Shown here in pieces: positions 27,259 to 37,115 of a stretch of DNA of 64,000 bases. Within the stretch, counting starts at the first letter, position 1; each line of letters begins with the position of its first letter. Source of the stretch: an uncultured Paracoccaceae bacterium (lineage in GTDB: Bacteria > Pseudomonadota > Alphaproteobacteria > Rhodobacterales > Rhodobacteraceae); contig CANMQO010000002.1 in NCBI GenBank assembly GCA_947500055.1, positions 124,001 through 188,000 on the forward strand, written 5' to 3'. Below the pieces are notes generated by a model. It was not told where the DNA came from. It made no database searches and saw only the letters and a list, made by a program, of their open reading frames with translations. The position numbers were made by a program, and so were the translations under genes.

Positions 27259-29502
27259 ATGCCCATGGGCTATCGCCTAATGCGTTTCGATAAAAACCTG
27301 CGAAAGGGTGTGGGCGGCAACGCCTTATCGCGTTGCAATGTGCAAGGCGATTCGAGAGAGGTTTGTAACACCACAATTTCCCGAAACGTGTTGATGTCGA
27401 CAGTTGCCACAGTGACAATGCTAGCTGCAGGCGGCGCTGCGGGCCAAGACCTCACCGCGACATATTCGCATTTCGGAACACCTGGATTGCTGGAAATGCC
27501 CACGGCCCAAAGCGCGCCAGAGGATGCGTTTGCAGCGACCATCGCTTATACCGAAGGCGCTACAAAAGTGACGTTTAGTTTTCAGGCCAGCGAGTGGCTA
27601 TCAGCCAGTTTCCGCTTTGCCAATGTGGAGCTTTTTGAAGAGCCACCTGCAGCGGGCACCGACAGCAATGTCGAACGTGGATTTGATCTACATTACCGTC
27701 TGAATGACGAAACGGAATATCTGCCCGCTGTTGCGGTTGGTTTGCGCGATTTCTTGACGCCGGGCCGATTTCAGTCCGAATATGTGGTTGCCACCAAAAC
27801 CGTCGGTGACAAGTTGATAGTTACCGCGGGGCTTGGGTGGGGCGCATTGGGCACACATGATGGGTTTGATAACCCGCTTGGTCGCAGCCTTGCCGATCGT
27901 GGTGGGTATGATGCCGCTGACACCGATGGCCAGTTGGCCTCAAGCGACTGGTTTCGTGGCGACGCCGCATTCTTTGGCGGCCTTGAATACCAGTTCAACG
28001 ATCGCTGGGGCGCGAAACTGGAATATTCTTCGAATGCCTACCCAGAGGTCGCGGGTGCCGTCGCCCTTCCCGTAGATTCGCCATATAATTATGGGCTGAC
28101 CTATCGGCCTCGCCCCGGTGTCCAGTTGGGACTGTCCTACCTTTACGGTTCGCAACTTGGCATCTCGGGCAGTTTTGAGTTGAACCCGAATGAGCGCGCC
28201 GGTGGCAGCGGATTAGAAAAAGCGCCGCCACCGATTAAGGTTCGGGCGGCGGACGCGCGCGCCGCACAAAGCTGGGATCGCGAAGCCTTACCTGATGCGG
28301 CACTGCGCAGCGCATTGCGCGCCCTGTTGAAACTCGAGGGGCTGACGCTAACCGGGCTCGAGTTAACCGACCGTACCGCGCGGGTACGTTACATCAATGG
28401 CCGTTATCGTTCAGATGCACAGGCTGCCGGTCGTGCGGCGCGGATGATGACACAACTGATGCCTCCGTCGATCGAAACCTTCATTCTTGAATCAGAGCGC
28501 CGAGGCATCCCGGTGTCTGCAATCAGCATTTCCCGCACCGATCTGGAACGGCTGGAAAATCGCGCCGGAGGGACTGAGGCAATCCGCCAGCGGTCAGGCT
28601 TTAGAGACGCCAGCGCTGATGCTGGCATGGTGGAGATCGCACCTGAGAGCAACGCTTTTGCCTGGGGGCTTGGACCCTATTTCAGGATCGACACCAATAC
28701 CGGTGATGGAACTGTCAATGTTGATGCGGGGCTAAGGTTGCAGGGCAATTACCGTATCCAACCAAATCTGGTTCTATCCGGCGCAATTGATCAAAGCCTG
28801 TTGAAACTTGATGACGACCCCAGCGGAATCGAACGAACGCCAGATATCCAAAACGTGCGTTCAGACGGCAACCGCTATGGCAATGATGGTGTACCGGTGT
28901 TGCAGAACTTGTCGCTGACACATTTTTCGCGTCCGGGGCCTGATCTCTATGGCCGCATTAGCGTTGGCTACCTGGAACGAATGTTCGGCGGCGTGTCAGG
29001 CGAATTATTATGGAAACCGGTTGAAAGCCCGTTTGGTTTGGGACTTGAACTCAACCACGTCGCACAGCGGGATTCCGATATGCGTTTCGGATTCGACGAA
29101 TACGACTACGAGGTCACAACCGGTCACCTTTCGGCCTACTATGACTTTGGTAACGGCTACCACACCCAACTCGACGTGGGCCGTTATCTGGCGGGCGATT
29201 GGGGTGCGACGATCTCGCTTGATCGAGAGTTTGAAAATGGTTGGGTCATTGGGGCCTACGTGACCCAGACTGACATGTCTTATGATGATTTCGGCTCAGG
29301 ATCCTATAACAAGGGCATCAGCATTTCGATCCCGCAAGACTATTTTACCGGGTCAGCCTCGCGAGGAAGCTATGACAACTCGCTCGGCACCCGTGTGGGT
29401 GATGGCGGGGCCAGACTTTCGGTTGACGGGCGGCTATATGATGTCGTCCGCGGCGGGCATAAGGCGGATCTGTCGGATACATGGGGACGGTTTTGGCGAT
29501 GA
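27259..29502 (+). CDS. yjbH: YjbH domain outer-membrane exopolysaccharide protein
   Basis: A 747-residue exported protein with a long N-terminal region and a signal-like hydrophobic stretch (about residues 46-63, ending near GGAAGQD). The mature start DLTATYSHFGTPGLLEMPTA and the VAVGLRDFLTPGRFQSEYVVATK segment are the hallmarks of the YjbH family, a predicted outer-membrane beta barrel tied to exopolysaccharide secretion. Many alternating aromatic strands follow (for example LGLGLELNHVAQR). A ribosome binding site GAGGGAG precedes the ATG. It overlaps yjbF by four bases. YjbEFGH in enterobacteria is induced by envelope stress; whether that holds here is not visible. Confidence 0.9.
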   Translation: MPMGYRLMRFDKNLRKGVGGNALSRCNVQGDSREVCNTTISRNVLMSTVATVTMLAAGGAAGQDLTATYSHFGTPGLLEMPTAQSAPEDAFAATIAYTEGATKVTFSFQASEWLSASFRFANVELFEEPPAAGTDSNVERGFDLHYRLNDETEYLPAVAVGLRDFLTPGRFQSEYVVATKTVGDKLIVTAGLGWGALGTHDGFDNPLGRSLADRGGYDAADTDGQLASSDWFRGDAAFFGGLEYQFNDRWGAKLEYSSNAYPEVAGAVALPVDSPYNYGLTYRPRPGVQLGLSYLYGSQLGISGSFELNPNERAGGSGLEKAPPPIKVRAADARAAQSWDREALPDAALRSALRALLKLEGLTLTGLELTDRTARVRYINGRYRSDAQAAGRAARMMTQLMPPSIETFILESERRGIPVSAISISRTDLERLENRAGGTEAIRQRSGFRDASADAGMVEIAPESNAFAWGLGPYFRIDTNTGDGTVNVDAGLRLQGNYRIQPNLVLSGAIDQSLLKLDDDPSGIERTPDIQNVRSDGNRYGNDGVPVLQNLSLTHFSRPGPDLYGRISVGYLERMFGGVSGELLWKPVESPFGLGLELNHVAQRDSDMRFGFDEYDYEVTTGHLSAYYDFGNGYHTQLDVGRYLAGDWGATISLDREFENGWVIGAYVTQTDMSYDDFGSGSYNKGISISIPQDYFTGSASRGSYDNSLGTRVGDGGARLSVDGRLYDVVRGGHKADLSDTWGRFWR

Positions 29503-30158
29503 TGAATTTCACAAAATGTGCAGCCACGGTGCTGGCGCTGCTTAGCGCCGCTGCCTGCGGACCACTTGCCAAGGACAGTCCGGTCAGCCGCGTTGGGAAT
29601 GTGCTGATCGGCAGCGTCGCCGGAGGTGCCGATGCCCCGGCGGCAACCGCATCGATCACGCAAGAGCAGGTACAATCCGAGCCAGGCAAATACGTCCGTG
29701 TCTACACCCGGAACCAGGATCGATGGGACACTAATGTACAATCTGGCAACAATGGAAACCGAACCACATGGGTCGATAGCTCGGGCATCAGCATCACCTT
29801 TGAAAACGGGATCGTCGTCGCCACGCGCGGACTTATCCGCGATCTGATGGCCGCAGATGTGTCTGAAGTCACGGCGGCAATCCGCTCAGGCGGCGGAGAA
29901 GCACGACGCAGGCATGAATTTCTGACAAATATGGACCGAATTTCGACTGAACTGTTGCAGTGTCGCATCGTTTCTCAGGGGCCTGAGACGATTGAAAGGC
30001 TCAAAACCAAGCGCAATACGACCCGGTTTGAAGAGAAATGTAGCGGCGAGGGGCTGCAATTCACCAATGTTTATTGGGTAAATGGCGCAGGCGCGGTCAT
30101 TCGCAGCCTACAGGCGATTTCGCCGCAGGCTGGATATTTGCAGATCGATATTTTCTAA
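29499..30158 (+). CDS. yjbF: YjbF/GfcB-family lipoprotein
   Basis: A 219-residue protein with a short signal (MMNFTKCAATVLALLSAAAC) and Cys at about position 20, consistent with a lipoprotein although the residue at -3 is Ala rather than the usual Leu. The mature part contains SGISITFENGIVVATRGLIRDLMAADVS, which matches the YjbF/GfcB family that works with YjbH or group-4 capsule proteins. The tandem ATGs at 29499 and 29502 overlap the yjbH stop (ATGATGA); the earlier upstream ATG lies inside yjbH and is less likely. It would reside at the outer membrane next to YjbH. Confidence 0.85.
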   Translation: MMNFTKCAATVLALLSAAACGPLAKDSPVSRVGNVLIGSVAGGADAPAATASITQEQVQSEPGKYVRVYTRNQDRWDTNVQSGNNGNRTTWVDSSGISITFENGIVVATRGLIRDLMAADVSEVTAAIRSGGGEARRRHEFLTNMDRISTELLQCRIVSQGPETIERLKTKRNTTRFEEKCSGEGLQFTNVYWVNGAGAVIRSLQAISPQAGYLQIDIF

Positions 30159-30260
30159 ACTTCGCTTGGTATCTTGGATTTTGTCTAATGTGCTGATTTA
30201 ATGTGTCAATGTGGGGCGGCTTTTGGCCGACTTCCACCCGTGCATTAATGGAGAACAGAT

Positions 30261-30470
30261 ATGCGCCTTACTACTACGCTTGCCGCTGCAGCCGCTCTGG
30301 CTGTTACCGGTTTTGCCGCACACGCTGGTAACCCTGAACCTGCGGTTATGGAAGCCCCAGTGGTTGTTGTGGAAGAGCCGCCCGCCGGTTCCTCAATCAA
30401 CAGCACTTACGTCATTGTCGGCGTTCTGGCAGCGTTGCTTATTGCAGCCGCTGTGAACGAATCCGACTAA
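30261..30470 (+). CDS. Small exported membrane peptide, copy 1 of a tandem set
   Basis: A 69-residue protein: signal peptide MRLTTTLAAAAALAVTGFAAHA, a short Glu/Pro/Val linker (EAPVVVVEEPPAGSS), then a C-terminal membrane helix (TYVIVGVLAALLIAAAV) and the tail NESD. Copy 2 repeats the last 26 residues without a change. The ribosome binding site GGAG precedes the ATG. It lies about 100 bases after yjbF, and a hairpin terminator follows. YjbE, also a small exported protein, occupies this role in the enterobacterial yjbEFGH operon, but sequence similarity to YjbE is limited to size and signal peptide. Function unknown. Confidence 0.82.
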   Translation: MRLTTTLAAAAALAVTGFAAHAGNPEPAVMEAPVVVVEEPPAGSSINSTYVIVGVLAALLIAAAVNESD

Positions 30471-30495
30471 AGAATCTCGGTAAGAGATAAATAAT

Positions 30496-30519
30496 CGGCC
30501 GGCTTGAACCGGCCGTTTT
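30496..30519 (+). terminator. Intrinsic terminator after small peptide copy 1
   Basis: CGGCCGG-CTTGAA-CCGGCCG is a perfect seven-base stem with a six-base loop followed by TTTT. It falls between copies 1 and 2, so each copy may be made from a separate transcript or copy 2 by read-through. Confidence 0.85.
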
Positions 30520-30538
30520 GCAATAAAGGAAAATGAAC

Positions 30539-30751
30539 ATGCGCCTTACAACAACACTTGCTGCTGCAGCAGCACTGACAATCTCTGGCTTCGCAGCTAA
30601 CGCTGGCGGCCTGGCCCCAGAAGTTATGGAAGCTCCAGTTGTCGTCGTAGAAGAGCCCGCACCTGCCGGTTCTTCCATCAACAGCACATACGTCATCGTT
30701 GGCGTTCTGGCCGCTCTGCTGATCGCAGCTGCTGTCAACGAATCCGACTAA
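30539..30751 (+). CDS. Small exported membrane peptide, copy 2 of a tandem set
   Basis: A 70-residue paralogue of the preceding gene: MRLTTTLAAAAALTISGFAANA signal, the linker MEAPVVVVEEPAPAGSS and an identical C-terminal block SSINSTYVIVGVLAALLIAA to NESD. The DNA of the two copies differs at many third positions, so the protein is conserved by selection rather than by very recent duplication. An ATG at 30533 is in frame, but the AAAGGA site is only properly spaced for the ATG at 30539, which also gives the same N-terminus as copy 1. Confidence 0.82.
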   Translation: MRLTTTLAAAAALTISGFAANAGGLAPEVMEAPVVVVEEPAPAGSSINSTYVIVGVLAALLIAAAVNESD

Positions 30752-30773
30752 GAATTTGTCACTATGACAAATG

Positions 30774-30804
30774 ATCGGTCGGCAGTATTGCCGGCCGATT
30801 TTTT
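30774..30804 (+). terminator. Intrinsic terminator after small peptide copy 2
   Basis: ATCGGTCGGCA-GTAT-TGCCGGCCGAT forms an 11-pair stem with one G-T wobble and is followed directly by six T residues, 22 bases after the stop of copy 2. It is the strongest terminator in this locus. Confidence 0.88.
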
Positions 30805-30912
30805 ATGCCGGAACATAAACATGCGTTCCGCAACTATATATGTGTGTTGGATCTGCCTCCGGTCGACCGTGATCCATCAGTAACTTGCAGCACCATTAAA
30901 CTGAGGTTTCCC

Positions 30913-31119
30913 GTGCATTTTTTGAAAGCAACAGCATTTGCCGCCGCGATCTGCATCGCGGGTCACGCTGCCCAAGCCGGTGGTCTGGCCGAACCTGTCG
31001 AGGAGGCCGAAGCCGCAGCGCCCGAAGCCACGTTTGAGCCGGCGCAAGGATCGGTGAATGGTGGCTACATCCTGCTGGGTGCCTTCCTTGCCATGGCGCT
31101 GGCCGCCGCCAGCAATTGA
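30913..31119 (+). CDS. Small exported membrane peptide, copy 3 (diverged)
   Basis: A 68-residue protein of the same design as the two preceding ones: signal MHFLKATAFAAAICIAGHAAQA, an acidic Ala/Glu linker (VEEAEAAAPEATFEPAQGS) and a C-terminal helix (GGYILLGAFLAMALAAASN). Sequence identity to copies 1 and 2 is low beyond GGLA and the general pattern, so it is an older relative or convergent. The start is GTG at 30913, with GAGG six bases upstream; an in-frame ATG at 30805 would add an implausible non-signal N-terminus. It ends seven bases before the convergent holA end. Confidence 0.68.
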   Translation: MHFLKATAFAAAICIAGHAAQAGGLAEPVEEAEAAAPEATFEPAQGSVNGGYILLGAFLAMALAAASN

Positions 31120-31125
31120 TACGCG

Positions 31126-32148
31126 TCAGCGACGCGCCATCATCGCCAGTCTGATCAGTGTCCGCTCCATCAGCGCGGCTTGCGGGGCTGTACTGGCTGA
31201 TCGCAATTGCAGATCAACATCCGTTAATGCGGTCAATGCGCGCTCCAGCCGCGCCTGACCCCAATGGCCAGCCTGGCGTGCGATCTTGTCTCGTCGCGGT
31301 CCAAAAACCGGGGGGCGCAAGCGCCCGACCCCTGCACCCGGTCCACCCGGATCAGACGCCACGACATGCAGCCGTCGGAAATGCCGCATTGCCCCGATAC
31401 ACAGCGTTACTGGGGTCACCCCCTGGGCATAAAGGTTGCGCAATGTCGGCCCCAATTGATCGGCTTGCCCTTGTGTGACCACATCGAGCACATCGTCCAC
31501 ATCAACATCCGCTGATTGCGGCGCACAGGCCATCACATCGGCGACTGTCAGGGTCGTTTCATCGCCGTGCTTATACAGGCTGACCTTAGCCACCGTCTGA
31601 CGGAAATCGCCGGGTTCCAGGCTGCCCGCCAGCGACATCAGTAGGTCCGTCACGTCCCGGTCTGGCTGTTTGATCCCGGCTTGGTCCAATGTCTGTTCGA
31701 TATCCGCAATGCTGGGTGGATCGTCATAAATGCCAATGGCAACGGCATTCCCATGCCCCTCAAACACCTTGCGCAGTGCTGACTTTGCGGTCAGCTGACC
31801 AGCGGTAGCGATGACCTGCGCATCGCCTTGCTGCCAGTCGCCCAAGGCGGCATCTAGCAGCTTGGACAGCCCGTCTGTAGCATCTTCGACAAACACAACC
31901 CTGTGCCCCGGAAAGAACCCCTGCGCCTTGATCGCATCGTCCAGCAAGGCGGGATCCTTGCGCAGGTCGGCGGCATTGATCCGGGTCAGGCGCATCTCTT
32001 CCTCGCCCTGCGGGCCGACAAGGGCGGCGATTGCTTCTTGCCGTTTGGCGGCCACGCGCATCGGGTCGGCACCAAAGATCAACAGCCCGGTATGGGTCGG
32101 ATCAGGCTTGCGGAAATAAGCCGTTGCTGCCTGCCCAGTCAGCTTCAT
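31126..32148 (-). CDS. holA: DNA polymerase III delta subunit
   Basis: A 340-residue clamp-loader delta subunit, which opens the beta sliding clamp. The family has a AAA+ fold without a functional P-loop, and this fits: GLLIFGADPMRVAAKRQEAI replaces the Walker A region. LTRINAADLRKDPALLDDAIKAQGFFPGHRVVFVEDATDG (about 53-92) is a typical delta N-domain. The C-terminal collar begins near residue 215. It follows lptE with a four-base overlap. The gene order leuS-lptE-holA is the common one in proteobacteria, so identity is secure. Confidence 0.93.
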   Translation of the reverse strand: MKLTGQAATAYFRKPDPTHTGLLIFGADPMRVAAKRQEAIAALVGPQGEEEMRLTRINAADLRKDPALLDDAIKAQGFFPGHRVVFVEDATDGLSKLLDAALGDWQQGDAQVIATAGQLTAKSALRKVFEGHGNAVAIGIYDDPPSIADIEQTLDQAGIKQPDRDVTDLLMSLAGSLEPGDFRQTVAKVSLYKHGDETTLTVADVMACAPQSADVDVDDVLDVVTQGQADQLGPTLRNLYAQGVTPVTLCIGAMRHFRRLHVVASDPGGPGAGVGRLRPPVFGPRRDKIARQAGHWGQARLERALTALTDVDLQLRSASTAPQAALMERTLIRLAMMARR

Positions 32149-32630
32149 TGTGCCAATCGCGGTGACAGGATCAGAAGGCGACTAACGATCATGTCGGCCA
32201 GGGTGACGGACAAACGGGCATTGGCATCGGTTTCGGCAGTCTGGGTCGCGACAGTGCTTCCCGTCGCGGAGTAGCTGGTAAAACTCTCGACCTTGCCCGT
32301 TTCGACAACCTTGTTGCTGCGTAAGTCACGCAGGCTCCACGTGGCGCTGCCGATCACATTGAACCGGACGGTGTCCCCATCCGCTCTGATAGCCCCCGCG
32401 CGCCTGCCGCCGGAGGGGCGCACGCGCAGCACGTAGCGTGGGTTCTGCGCCACCCCTAGTCGCTTTTCCAACTGCTCGCGCGTGCGAAAGCCGGCCACGG
32501 TTTCGGGCGTGTCAAAATCCAACAGCCCCCGCAACTTGCCACCGTCCCGGTGTACCGGGGCAAAGCCGCAACCGGTGGCGGCCAGCAAACCCAACAGGGC
32601 CGTCCGGCGGGGGATCAAATCAGATGACAA
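32145..32630 (-). CDS. lptE: LPS-assembly lipoprotein LptE
   Basis: A 161-residue lipoprotein, the plug partner of LptD that inserts LPS into the outer leaflet. The N-terminal [19 protein letters not shown] contains the lipobox LAATGC with the acylated Cys near residue 21, and GFAPVHR following it is the usual LptE mature start. The remainder is a short alpha/beta domain. The start is probably TTG at 32630 (or TTG at 32618); no ATG is available before the signal peptide. It overlaps leuS by 11 bases and holA by four. Identification rests on lipobox plus the leuS-lptE-holA order. Confidence 0.87.
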   Translation of the reverse strand: MSSDLIPRRTALLGLLAATGCGFAPVHRDGGKLRGLLDFDTPETVAGFRTREQLEKRLGVAQNPRYVLRVRPSGGRRAGAIRADGDTVRFNVIGSATWSLRDLRSNKVVETGKVESFTSYSATGSTVATQTAETDANARLSVTLADMIVSRLLILSPRLAQ

Positions 32631-35169
32631 TGTTCACAATCCGCCCGGGCACGATGATCAGCTTTTTCAGCTGCCCGGCATCCAGCGCACGCTGAACCGC
32701 CTCGACCTCCATCACCGTGGCCTCGATCGCATCCTTGCTGGCATCGGCAGCGACCTGAATTTCGGCGCGGCGCTTGCCATTGATCTGAATTGGCATGGTT
32801 ACCGTGTCTTCAACCAGCATTGCCTCATCCGCGACTGGCCAAGGGGCATTGGTGATCAAGCCGCTGCCACCTTGATGGGCCCAGATATCCTCGGCCAGAT
32901 GCGGCGTCATTGGTGACATCAACTGTGCCAGAACCTTAACCGCCTGAACCTTCGCTCTCTTTGAAGCTTTGGATTTCTGCAACGTGGCCGTAAAGGCATA
33001 CAGCTTGGCGATCGCCGCATTGAAACCGAAGGTTTCAATCGCCATCGTAACATCATGAATGGTGCGATGCATTGCGCGCAGCAAATCCTCATCACCTTCG
33101 CCTTCGCCATCCTCCATCGCGCCGATCCGGTCGCAGAGCATCCACACACGGTTCAAATGCTTGAACGTCGCCTCGGCTCCGGATGCCGTCCATTCCACGT
33201 CACGTTCCGGCGGGCTATCGGACAGGACAAACCAGCGGGCTGTGTCGGCGCCGTATTTCTTCAGGATATTATCTGGGTCCACGACGTTCTTTTTGGACTT
33301 CGACATCTTGGCGGAAGGAATGACATCCACCGCCTCGCCCGTCGCACCCAGACGCGCACCGCTTTCGGTCCATTCGATATGTTCCGGCAGGTGATAGACA
33401 GGCCGGTCGTTTTCATCCCGTGTTACGTAAATCTCATGCGTGACCATGCCTTGGGTAAACAGGGCATTAAACGGCTCTGACGTACCTTGCGGCAAATGGC
33501 CTGTCATATGCATCGCGCGGGCAAAGAACCGACTATACAGCAGGTGCAGGATCGCGTGTTCGATGCCGCCGATATATTGGTCCACATTCATCCAATAGGC
33601 TGCGTCATCCGCATCGGTGGGCGTCGCGGCGTTCGGCGAGGTGAAGCGCGCGAAATACCACGACGAATCCACGAACGTGTCCATCGTATCCGTCTCGCGC
33701 TTTGCGGGCTTGCCGCAAGATGGGCATTCGCAGTCACGCCATGTTGGATGACGATCCAGTGGGTTGCCGGGAATGTCGAAGGTGACATCATAAGGCAGCT
33801 CAACGGGCAGGTTCTCTTTCTTCTCGGGGACTACGCCGCAGTCGTCACAATGAACAACCGGGATTGGCGCGCCCCAATAGCGCTGGCGGCTCAGCCCCCA
33901 GTCGCGCAGCCGGTATTTGACTTGGCCCTTGCCCAAACCATGCGCCTCAAAGTAATCGATGGTCGCATCGATACCTTCCTGACTGGTCGCCTTGGTGATG
34001 CCCGCGAAATGGTCGATGAAAACAACCGGTTCCGTCTTGGCGGGAACCAGCGCCGTATCGCCCACCTCGACCTCTTCACCCGGCATATAGAAGGCATTGC
34101 GCACGGGCAGTCCGTATTTCCGGGCAAAATCCAGATCGCGCTGGTCATGGGCCGGACAGCCAAAGACGGCCCCGGTCCCGTAATCCATCAGAACGAAGTT
34201 ACCGACCCAGACAGGCAGTTCCTGATCAGGATAGATCGGATGCTTGACCCGGATGCCGATATCAATCCCCTTCTTTTCCGCCTTCTCCATGGCGGCTTCG
34301 GTCGTGTCCATCTTGCGGGTCTCGGCAATAAATGCCGCCAGATCGGGGTTGTCGTCAGCCAGCGCGACAGACACCGGATGTTCTGGCGAAATCGCGATGA
34401 AACTTGCGCCGCGCATTGTATCGGGGCGGGTGGAATAACAGACAATAGGGTCAGCACCATCGGTACGCTGGAACGGGATCTCGATTCCCCGTGACTTCCC
34501 GATCCAGTTGGCCTGCATCAGCTTGACCTTGGCAGGCCAGTTATCCAGCGTATCGATCGCCTCGAGCAACTCTTCGGAATAGTCGCTGATCTTGAAGAAC
34601 CATTGCACCAGTTCGCGCCGCTCAACCTCGGCGCCGGACCGCCAGCCCTTGCCATCGATCACCTGTTCATTGGCCAGAACGGTCATATCAACCGGGTCCC
34701 AGTTGACCACGGCTTTCTTGCGATAGATCAGGCCCTTTTCCAGAAAATCGATGAACAGGGCCTGTTGTTGGCCATAGTATTCCGGGTCGCAGGTGGCAAA
34801 TTCGCGTGACCAGTCAATCGACAGGCCCAGCGGACCCATCTGCGCCTTCATATCGGCGATATTGCCGTAGGTGTAGTCCTTGGGGTGGATGCCTGTTGCC
34901 ATGGCGGCATTTTCAGCAGGCATGCCAAACGCATCCCATCCCATCGGGTGCAGGATATTGTGGCCGGTTGCCAGCTTATAGCGCGCAATCACGTCGCCCA
35001 ACGTGTAGTTGCGCACATGGCCCATATGCAGCTTACCTGATGGGTAGGGGAACATTTCCAACACGTAATATTTCGGCTTGTCGTCACTACGGACAGCTTT
35101 GAAGGTCTGCGCCTCAGCCCAGGCTTTCTGCCATTTTGCCTCAATCGCGGCGGGTGCGTATGTGGTCAT
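32620..35169 (-). CDS. leuS: Leucyl-tRNA synthetase
   Basis: An 849-residue class I aminoacyl-tRNA synthetase of normal length. The HIGH motif is HMGH in [15 protein letters not shown] near residue 47. The CP1 editing domain (about 220-415) contains the [20 protein letters not shown] segment that clears mischarged residues. KMSKS is in [17 protein letters not shown] near residue 610. The anticodon-binding domain and C-terminal extension follow. It is the first gene of a series leading to lptE and holA, and is preceded by the DUF3576 lipoprotein about 75 bases upstream. Confidence 0.98.
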   Translation of the reverse strand: MTTYAPAAIEAKWQKAWAEAQTFKAVRSDDKPKYYVLEMFPYPSGKLHMGHVRNYTLGDVIARYKLATGHNILHPMGWDAFGMPAENAAMATGIHPKDYTYGNIADMKAQMGPLGLSIDWSREFATCDPEYYGQQQALFIDFLEKGLIYRKKAVVNWDPVDMTVLANEQVIDGKGWRSGAEVERRELVQWFFKISDYSEELLEAIDTLDNWPAKVKLMQANWIGKSRGIEIPFQRTDGADPIVCYSTRPDTMRGASFIAISPEHPVSVALADDNPDLAAFIAETRKMDTTEAAMEKAEKKGIDIGIRVKHPIYPDQELPVWVGNFVLMDYGTGAVFGCPAHDQRDLDFARKYGLPVRNAFYMPGEEVEVGDTALVPAKTEPVVFIDHFAGITKATSQEGIDATIDYFEAHGLGKGQVKYRLRDWGLSRQRYWGAPIPVVHCDDCGVVPEKKENLPVELPYDVTFDIPGNPLDRHPTWRDCECPSCGKPAKRETDTMDTFVDSSWYFARFTSPNAATPTDADDAAYWMNVDQYIGGIEHAILHLLYSRFFARAMHMTGHLPQGTSEPFNALFTQGMVTHEIYVTRDENDRPVYHLPEHIEWTESGARLGATGEAVDVIPSAKMSKSKKNVVDPDNILKKYGADTARWFVLSDSPPERDVEWTASGAEATFKHLNRVWMLCDRIGAMEDGEGEGDEDLLRAMHRTIHDVTMAIETFGFNAAIAKLYAFTATLQKSKASKRAKVQAVKVLAQLMSPMTPHLAEDIWAHQGGSGLITNAPWPVADEAMLVEDTVTMPIQINGKRRAEIQVAADASKDAIEATVMEVEAVQRALDAGQLKKLIIVPGRIVNIVI

Positions 35170-35245
35170 CGGATCGGTCTTTCAACAATGCGAAACGCCG
35201 GGCAGTTGGCCCGGCGCTATTGATAATCGGGCGGGATGCCAATGG

Positions 35246-35635
35246 CTATAGGGCGCCGTCGGCAATGCGTAGCTGACGCGCGCGCGATAGGATTGCATCC
35301 TCGACCGCGCGCTGGGTCTCAATAGCGACAGGGCCACCGCGTGTTTGCAGGGCGACATTCAGCGAACGCGCGTCCAAAGCGGGATCAGTGACTTGAATAG
35401 TGGCGCGATAGGCACGACCGGTGCCCGGCGGTGTGCCATAGCCAGTTGAAATCACCCCGGTAAAAGGATCAGCGGTCTGCACTGGCAGAAAGCTGAGCAC
35501 ATCCAGCGATGCCGCCCAAAGATAGCGATTCACGGCAACATTCTCTGCCCCACGCGGAGTAGGTGGCGCGCTGTTGCCGCAAGCGGCAAGCGCCCCGATC
35601 AGAACCGTCAGTAAAGTGGTACGCAGATATGTCAT
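35246..35635 (-). CDS. DUF3576 family lipoprotein
   Basis: A 129-residue lipoprotein. The signal MTYLRTTLLTVLIGALAAC ends in the lipobox LAAC, then GNSAPPTPRGAENV. NRYLWAASLDVLSFLPVQTADPFTGVISTGYG (about 38-70) is the core of the DUF3576 family, widespread in alphaproteobacteria beside leuS and of unknown function. It would be anchored in the outer or inner membrane facing the periplasm. The open frame begins at a TTG (35647), but the ATG at 35635 gives a clean signal peptide. It probably shares a promoter region with the leuS-lptE-holA unit. Confidence 0.87.
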   Translation of the reverse strand: MTYLRTTLLTVLIGALAACGNSAPPTPRGAENVAVNRYLWAASLDVLSFLPVQTADPFTGVISTGYGTPPGTGRAYRATIQVTDPALDARSLNVALQTRGGPVAIETQRAVEDAILSRARQLRIADGAL

Positions 35636-35726
35636 GGTCCGTCTCAACTCATCTCTCCCAAGGTCGGGTCTGGCAAAAGGTGTAGCGAAGGGGGGCCAGT
35701 GTCACAAGCCAATATGGGCGGCGTGC

Positions 35727-35758
35727 AAAAAGAAAGAGCGGCCCCGAAGGACCGCTCT
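35727..35758 (-). terminator. Intrinsic terminator of the porin gene
   Basis: On the minus strand AGAGCGGTCC-TTCG-GGGCCGCTCT is a ten-pair stem (one T-G wobble) with a stable TTCG loop, followed by TTCTTTTT. It begins 27 bases after the porin stop and fits a highly expressed gene. Confidence 0.9.
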
Positions 35759-35784
35759 GACTTAAGTCGGATAGACTGTTTGGC

Positions 35785-36888
35785 TTAGAACGAGAAGTTC
35801 AGCTCAACAGTTGTACCTTCCTGGTAGTCGTTCTGACCGATTTCGTCTTCCTGGTCGCCATCGTCGTCCATAGCGTAGGAAACTGTGAAGTCAGCACCGC
35901 CGCCCAGGTCGTACTTGGCAGCAACGTGGTAGTCAGTGTCTTCTTCGTTCTGGTTTTCGAAGCCAGCAAAGACTGTCAGACCGTTGCCCACGTCGTAGGA
36001 ACCGTTAACGGACCACTTCTGTGTGCCTTGGTCGTCCTGATAGTCGACTGTTGCTGCGATTGGGCCGTCAGCATAGGCAACGTTGATACCGAAGTTAGGC
36101 TCACCGTCCAGCGCACCGCCCTGCTCGTCTACGTAGTAAGCAGTCGCAGTTACTGGGCCGAATGGGTAAGCAACTTTGATACCTGTGGACTGCTGATCGT
36201 CAGTTGTGTTTTCAGCATAAGCAACAGTGACCGTTGCACCACCGAATGTACCCTGACCAGACAGACCCCAGATTTCGTCGGCGTTGAAGTCGCCGTCCGC
36301 GTCAGCAAAGTCTGTTTCTTCCTGGTAAGCAGCTGTGATGACGGCAAAACCAGCGTCAACCTCAGCACCGAAAGACAGCTGCTCTTCTGAGTCAGTTGCT
36401 TCGTCGATCAGGTAGGATACAGAGGCCTTGACCGGTCCGGCCATGATATCGCCGCGCAGAACAGCAGAGTCGCTGCCTGTGGATACGCCGTCGGATTCCA
36501 TGTCGCCAGCAGATTTCCAGTACTTCTCAGCGGCACGACCTGTGTCACCGAAGAACAGACCGCCGTTTGCAGCTTCCAAAGACAGAACGAAGTCAGAAGA
36601 GCTCAGGTCCTGACCGCCATCGTTGTTGATGGTGTCATCGTCTCCAGCAATGGTGATTTCGAAGTAAGCGCCAGCTGTCAGACCGTTGTCCAGCGTAGCT
36701 GTTGCAGTCGTCTTCAGGTTACCTTCCCAGTAGAAACCGGTTTCGTCGTCGTTGACGATGGTCCCGCCGTTGTTGTCGTTGTAACCCAGCGTCGCACCCA
36801 TTGTGTGCGTGATCGACGTGTGGCCGTCAGCAGCGGCTGCGCCAGCGAAGGCGACGAGTGCTGTAGAGGCAAGAAGGATGCTTTTCAT
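35785..36888 (-). CDS. Outer-membrane porin (Rhodobacter-type)
   Basis: A 367-residue exported beta-barrel porin. The signal MKSILLASTALVAFAGAAAA is followed by the mature start DGHTSITHTMGATLGYND. The body is acidic, with alternating strands rich in Tyr, Asp and Gly and ending with a C-terminal Phe (VELNFSF), the sorting signature for the BAM complex. It should form a trimeric diffusion channel. A 36-residue N-terminal extension is possible in frame, but the ATG at 36888 has GAGGG eight bases upstream and starts the signal peptide. The 220-base leader upstream and the strong terminator suggest high expression. Confidence 0.9.
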   Translation of the reverse strand: MKSILLASTALVAFAGAAAADGHTSITHTMGATLGYNDNNGGTIVNDDETGFYWEGNLKTTATATLDNGLTAGAYFEITIAGDDDTINNDGGQDLSSSDFVLSLEAANGGLFFGDTGRAAEKYWKSAGDMESDGVSTGSDSAVLRGDIMAGPVKASVSYLIDEATDSEEQLSFGAEVDAGFAVITAAYQEETDFADADGDFNADEIWGLSGQGTFGGATVTVAYAENTTDDQQSTGIKVAYPFGPVTATAYYVDEQGGALDGEPNFGINVAYADGPIAATVDYQDDQGTQKWSVNGSYDVGNGLTVFAGFENQNEEDTDYHVAAKYDLGGGADFTVSYAMDDDGDQEDEIGQNDYQEGTTVELNFSF

Positions 36889-37115
36889 GGATATTTTCCC
36901 TCGTGTTTTTGCATTCCCAAGAATGCCAGATTTACTAGCATTGCGGACTAACTGCGCCTTACGGCTTGCACACTCAAGCAAATTGGGAAACTTCACCGCC
37001 GGTCAGGGTAAAATGATGCATCAAGGACACACAGTGCTTTCGGCCATGACATTCGAACCAAATCGCCCTATTTCAGGCCGAAACAACCCGTGATCCTTAT
37101 TTTTCGGAGTCTTCA

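Noticed and set aside
33487..34494. Plus-strand open frame of 335 codons
   Set aside because: Fully antisense to leuS, a complete essential gene; it is a GC-rich shadow frame with no family pattern.
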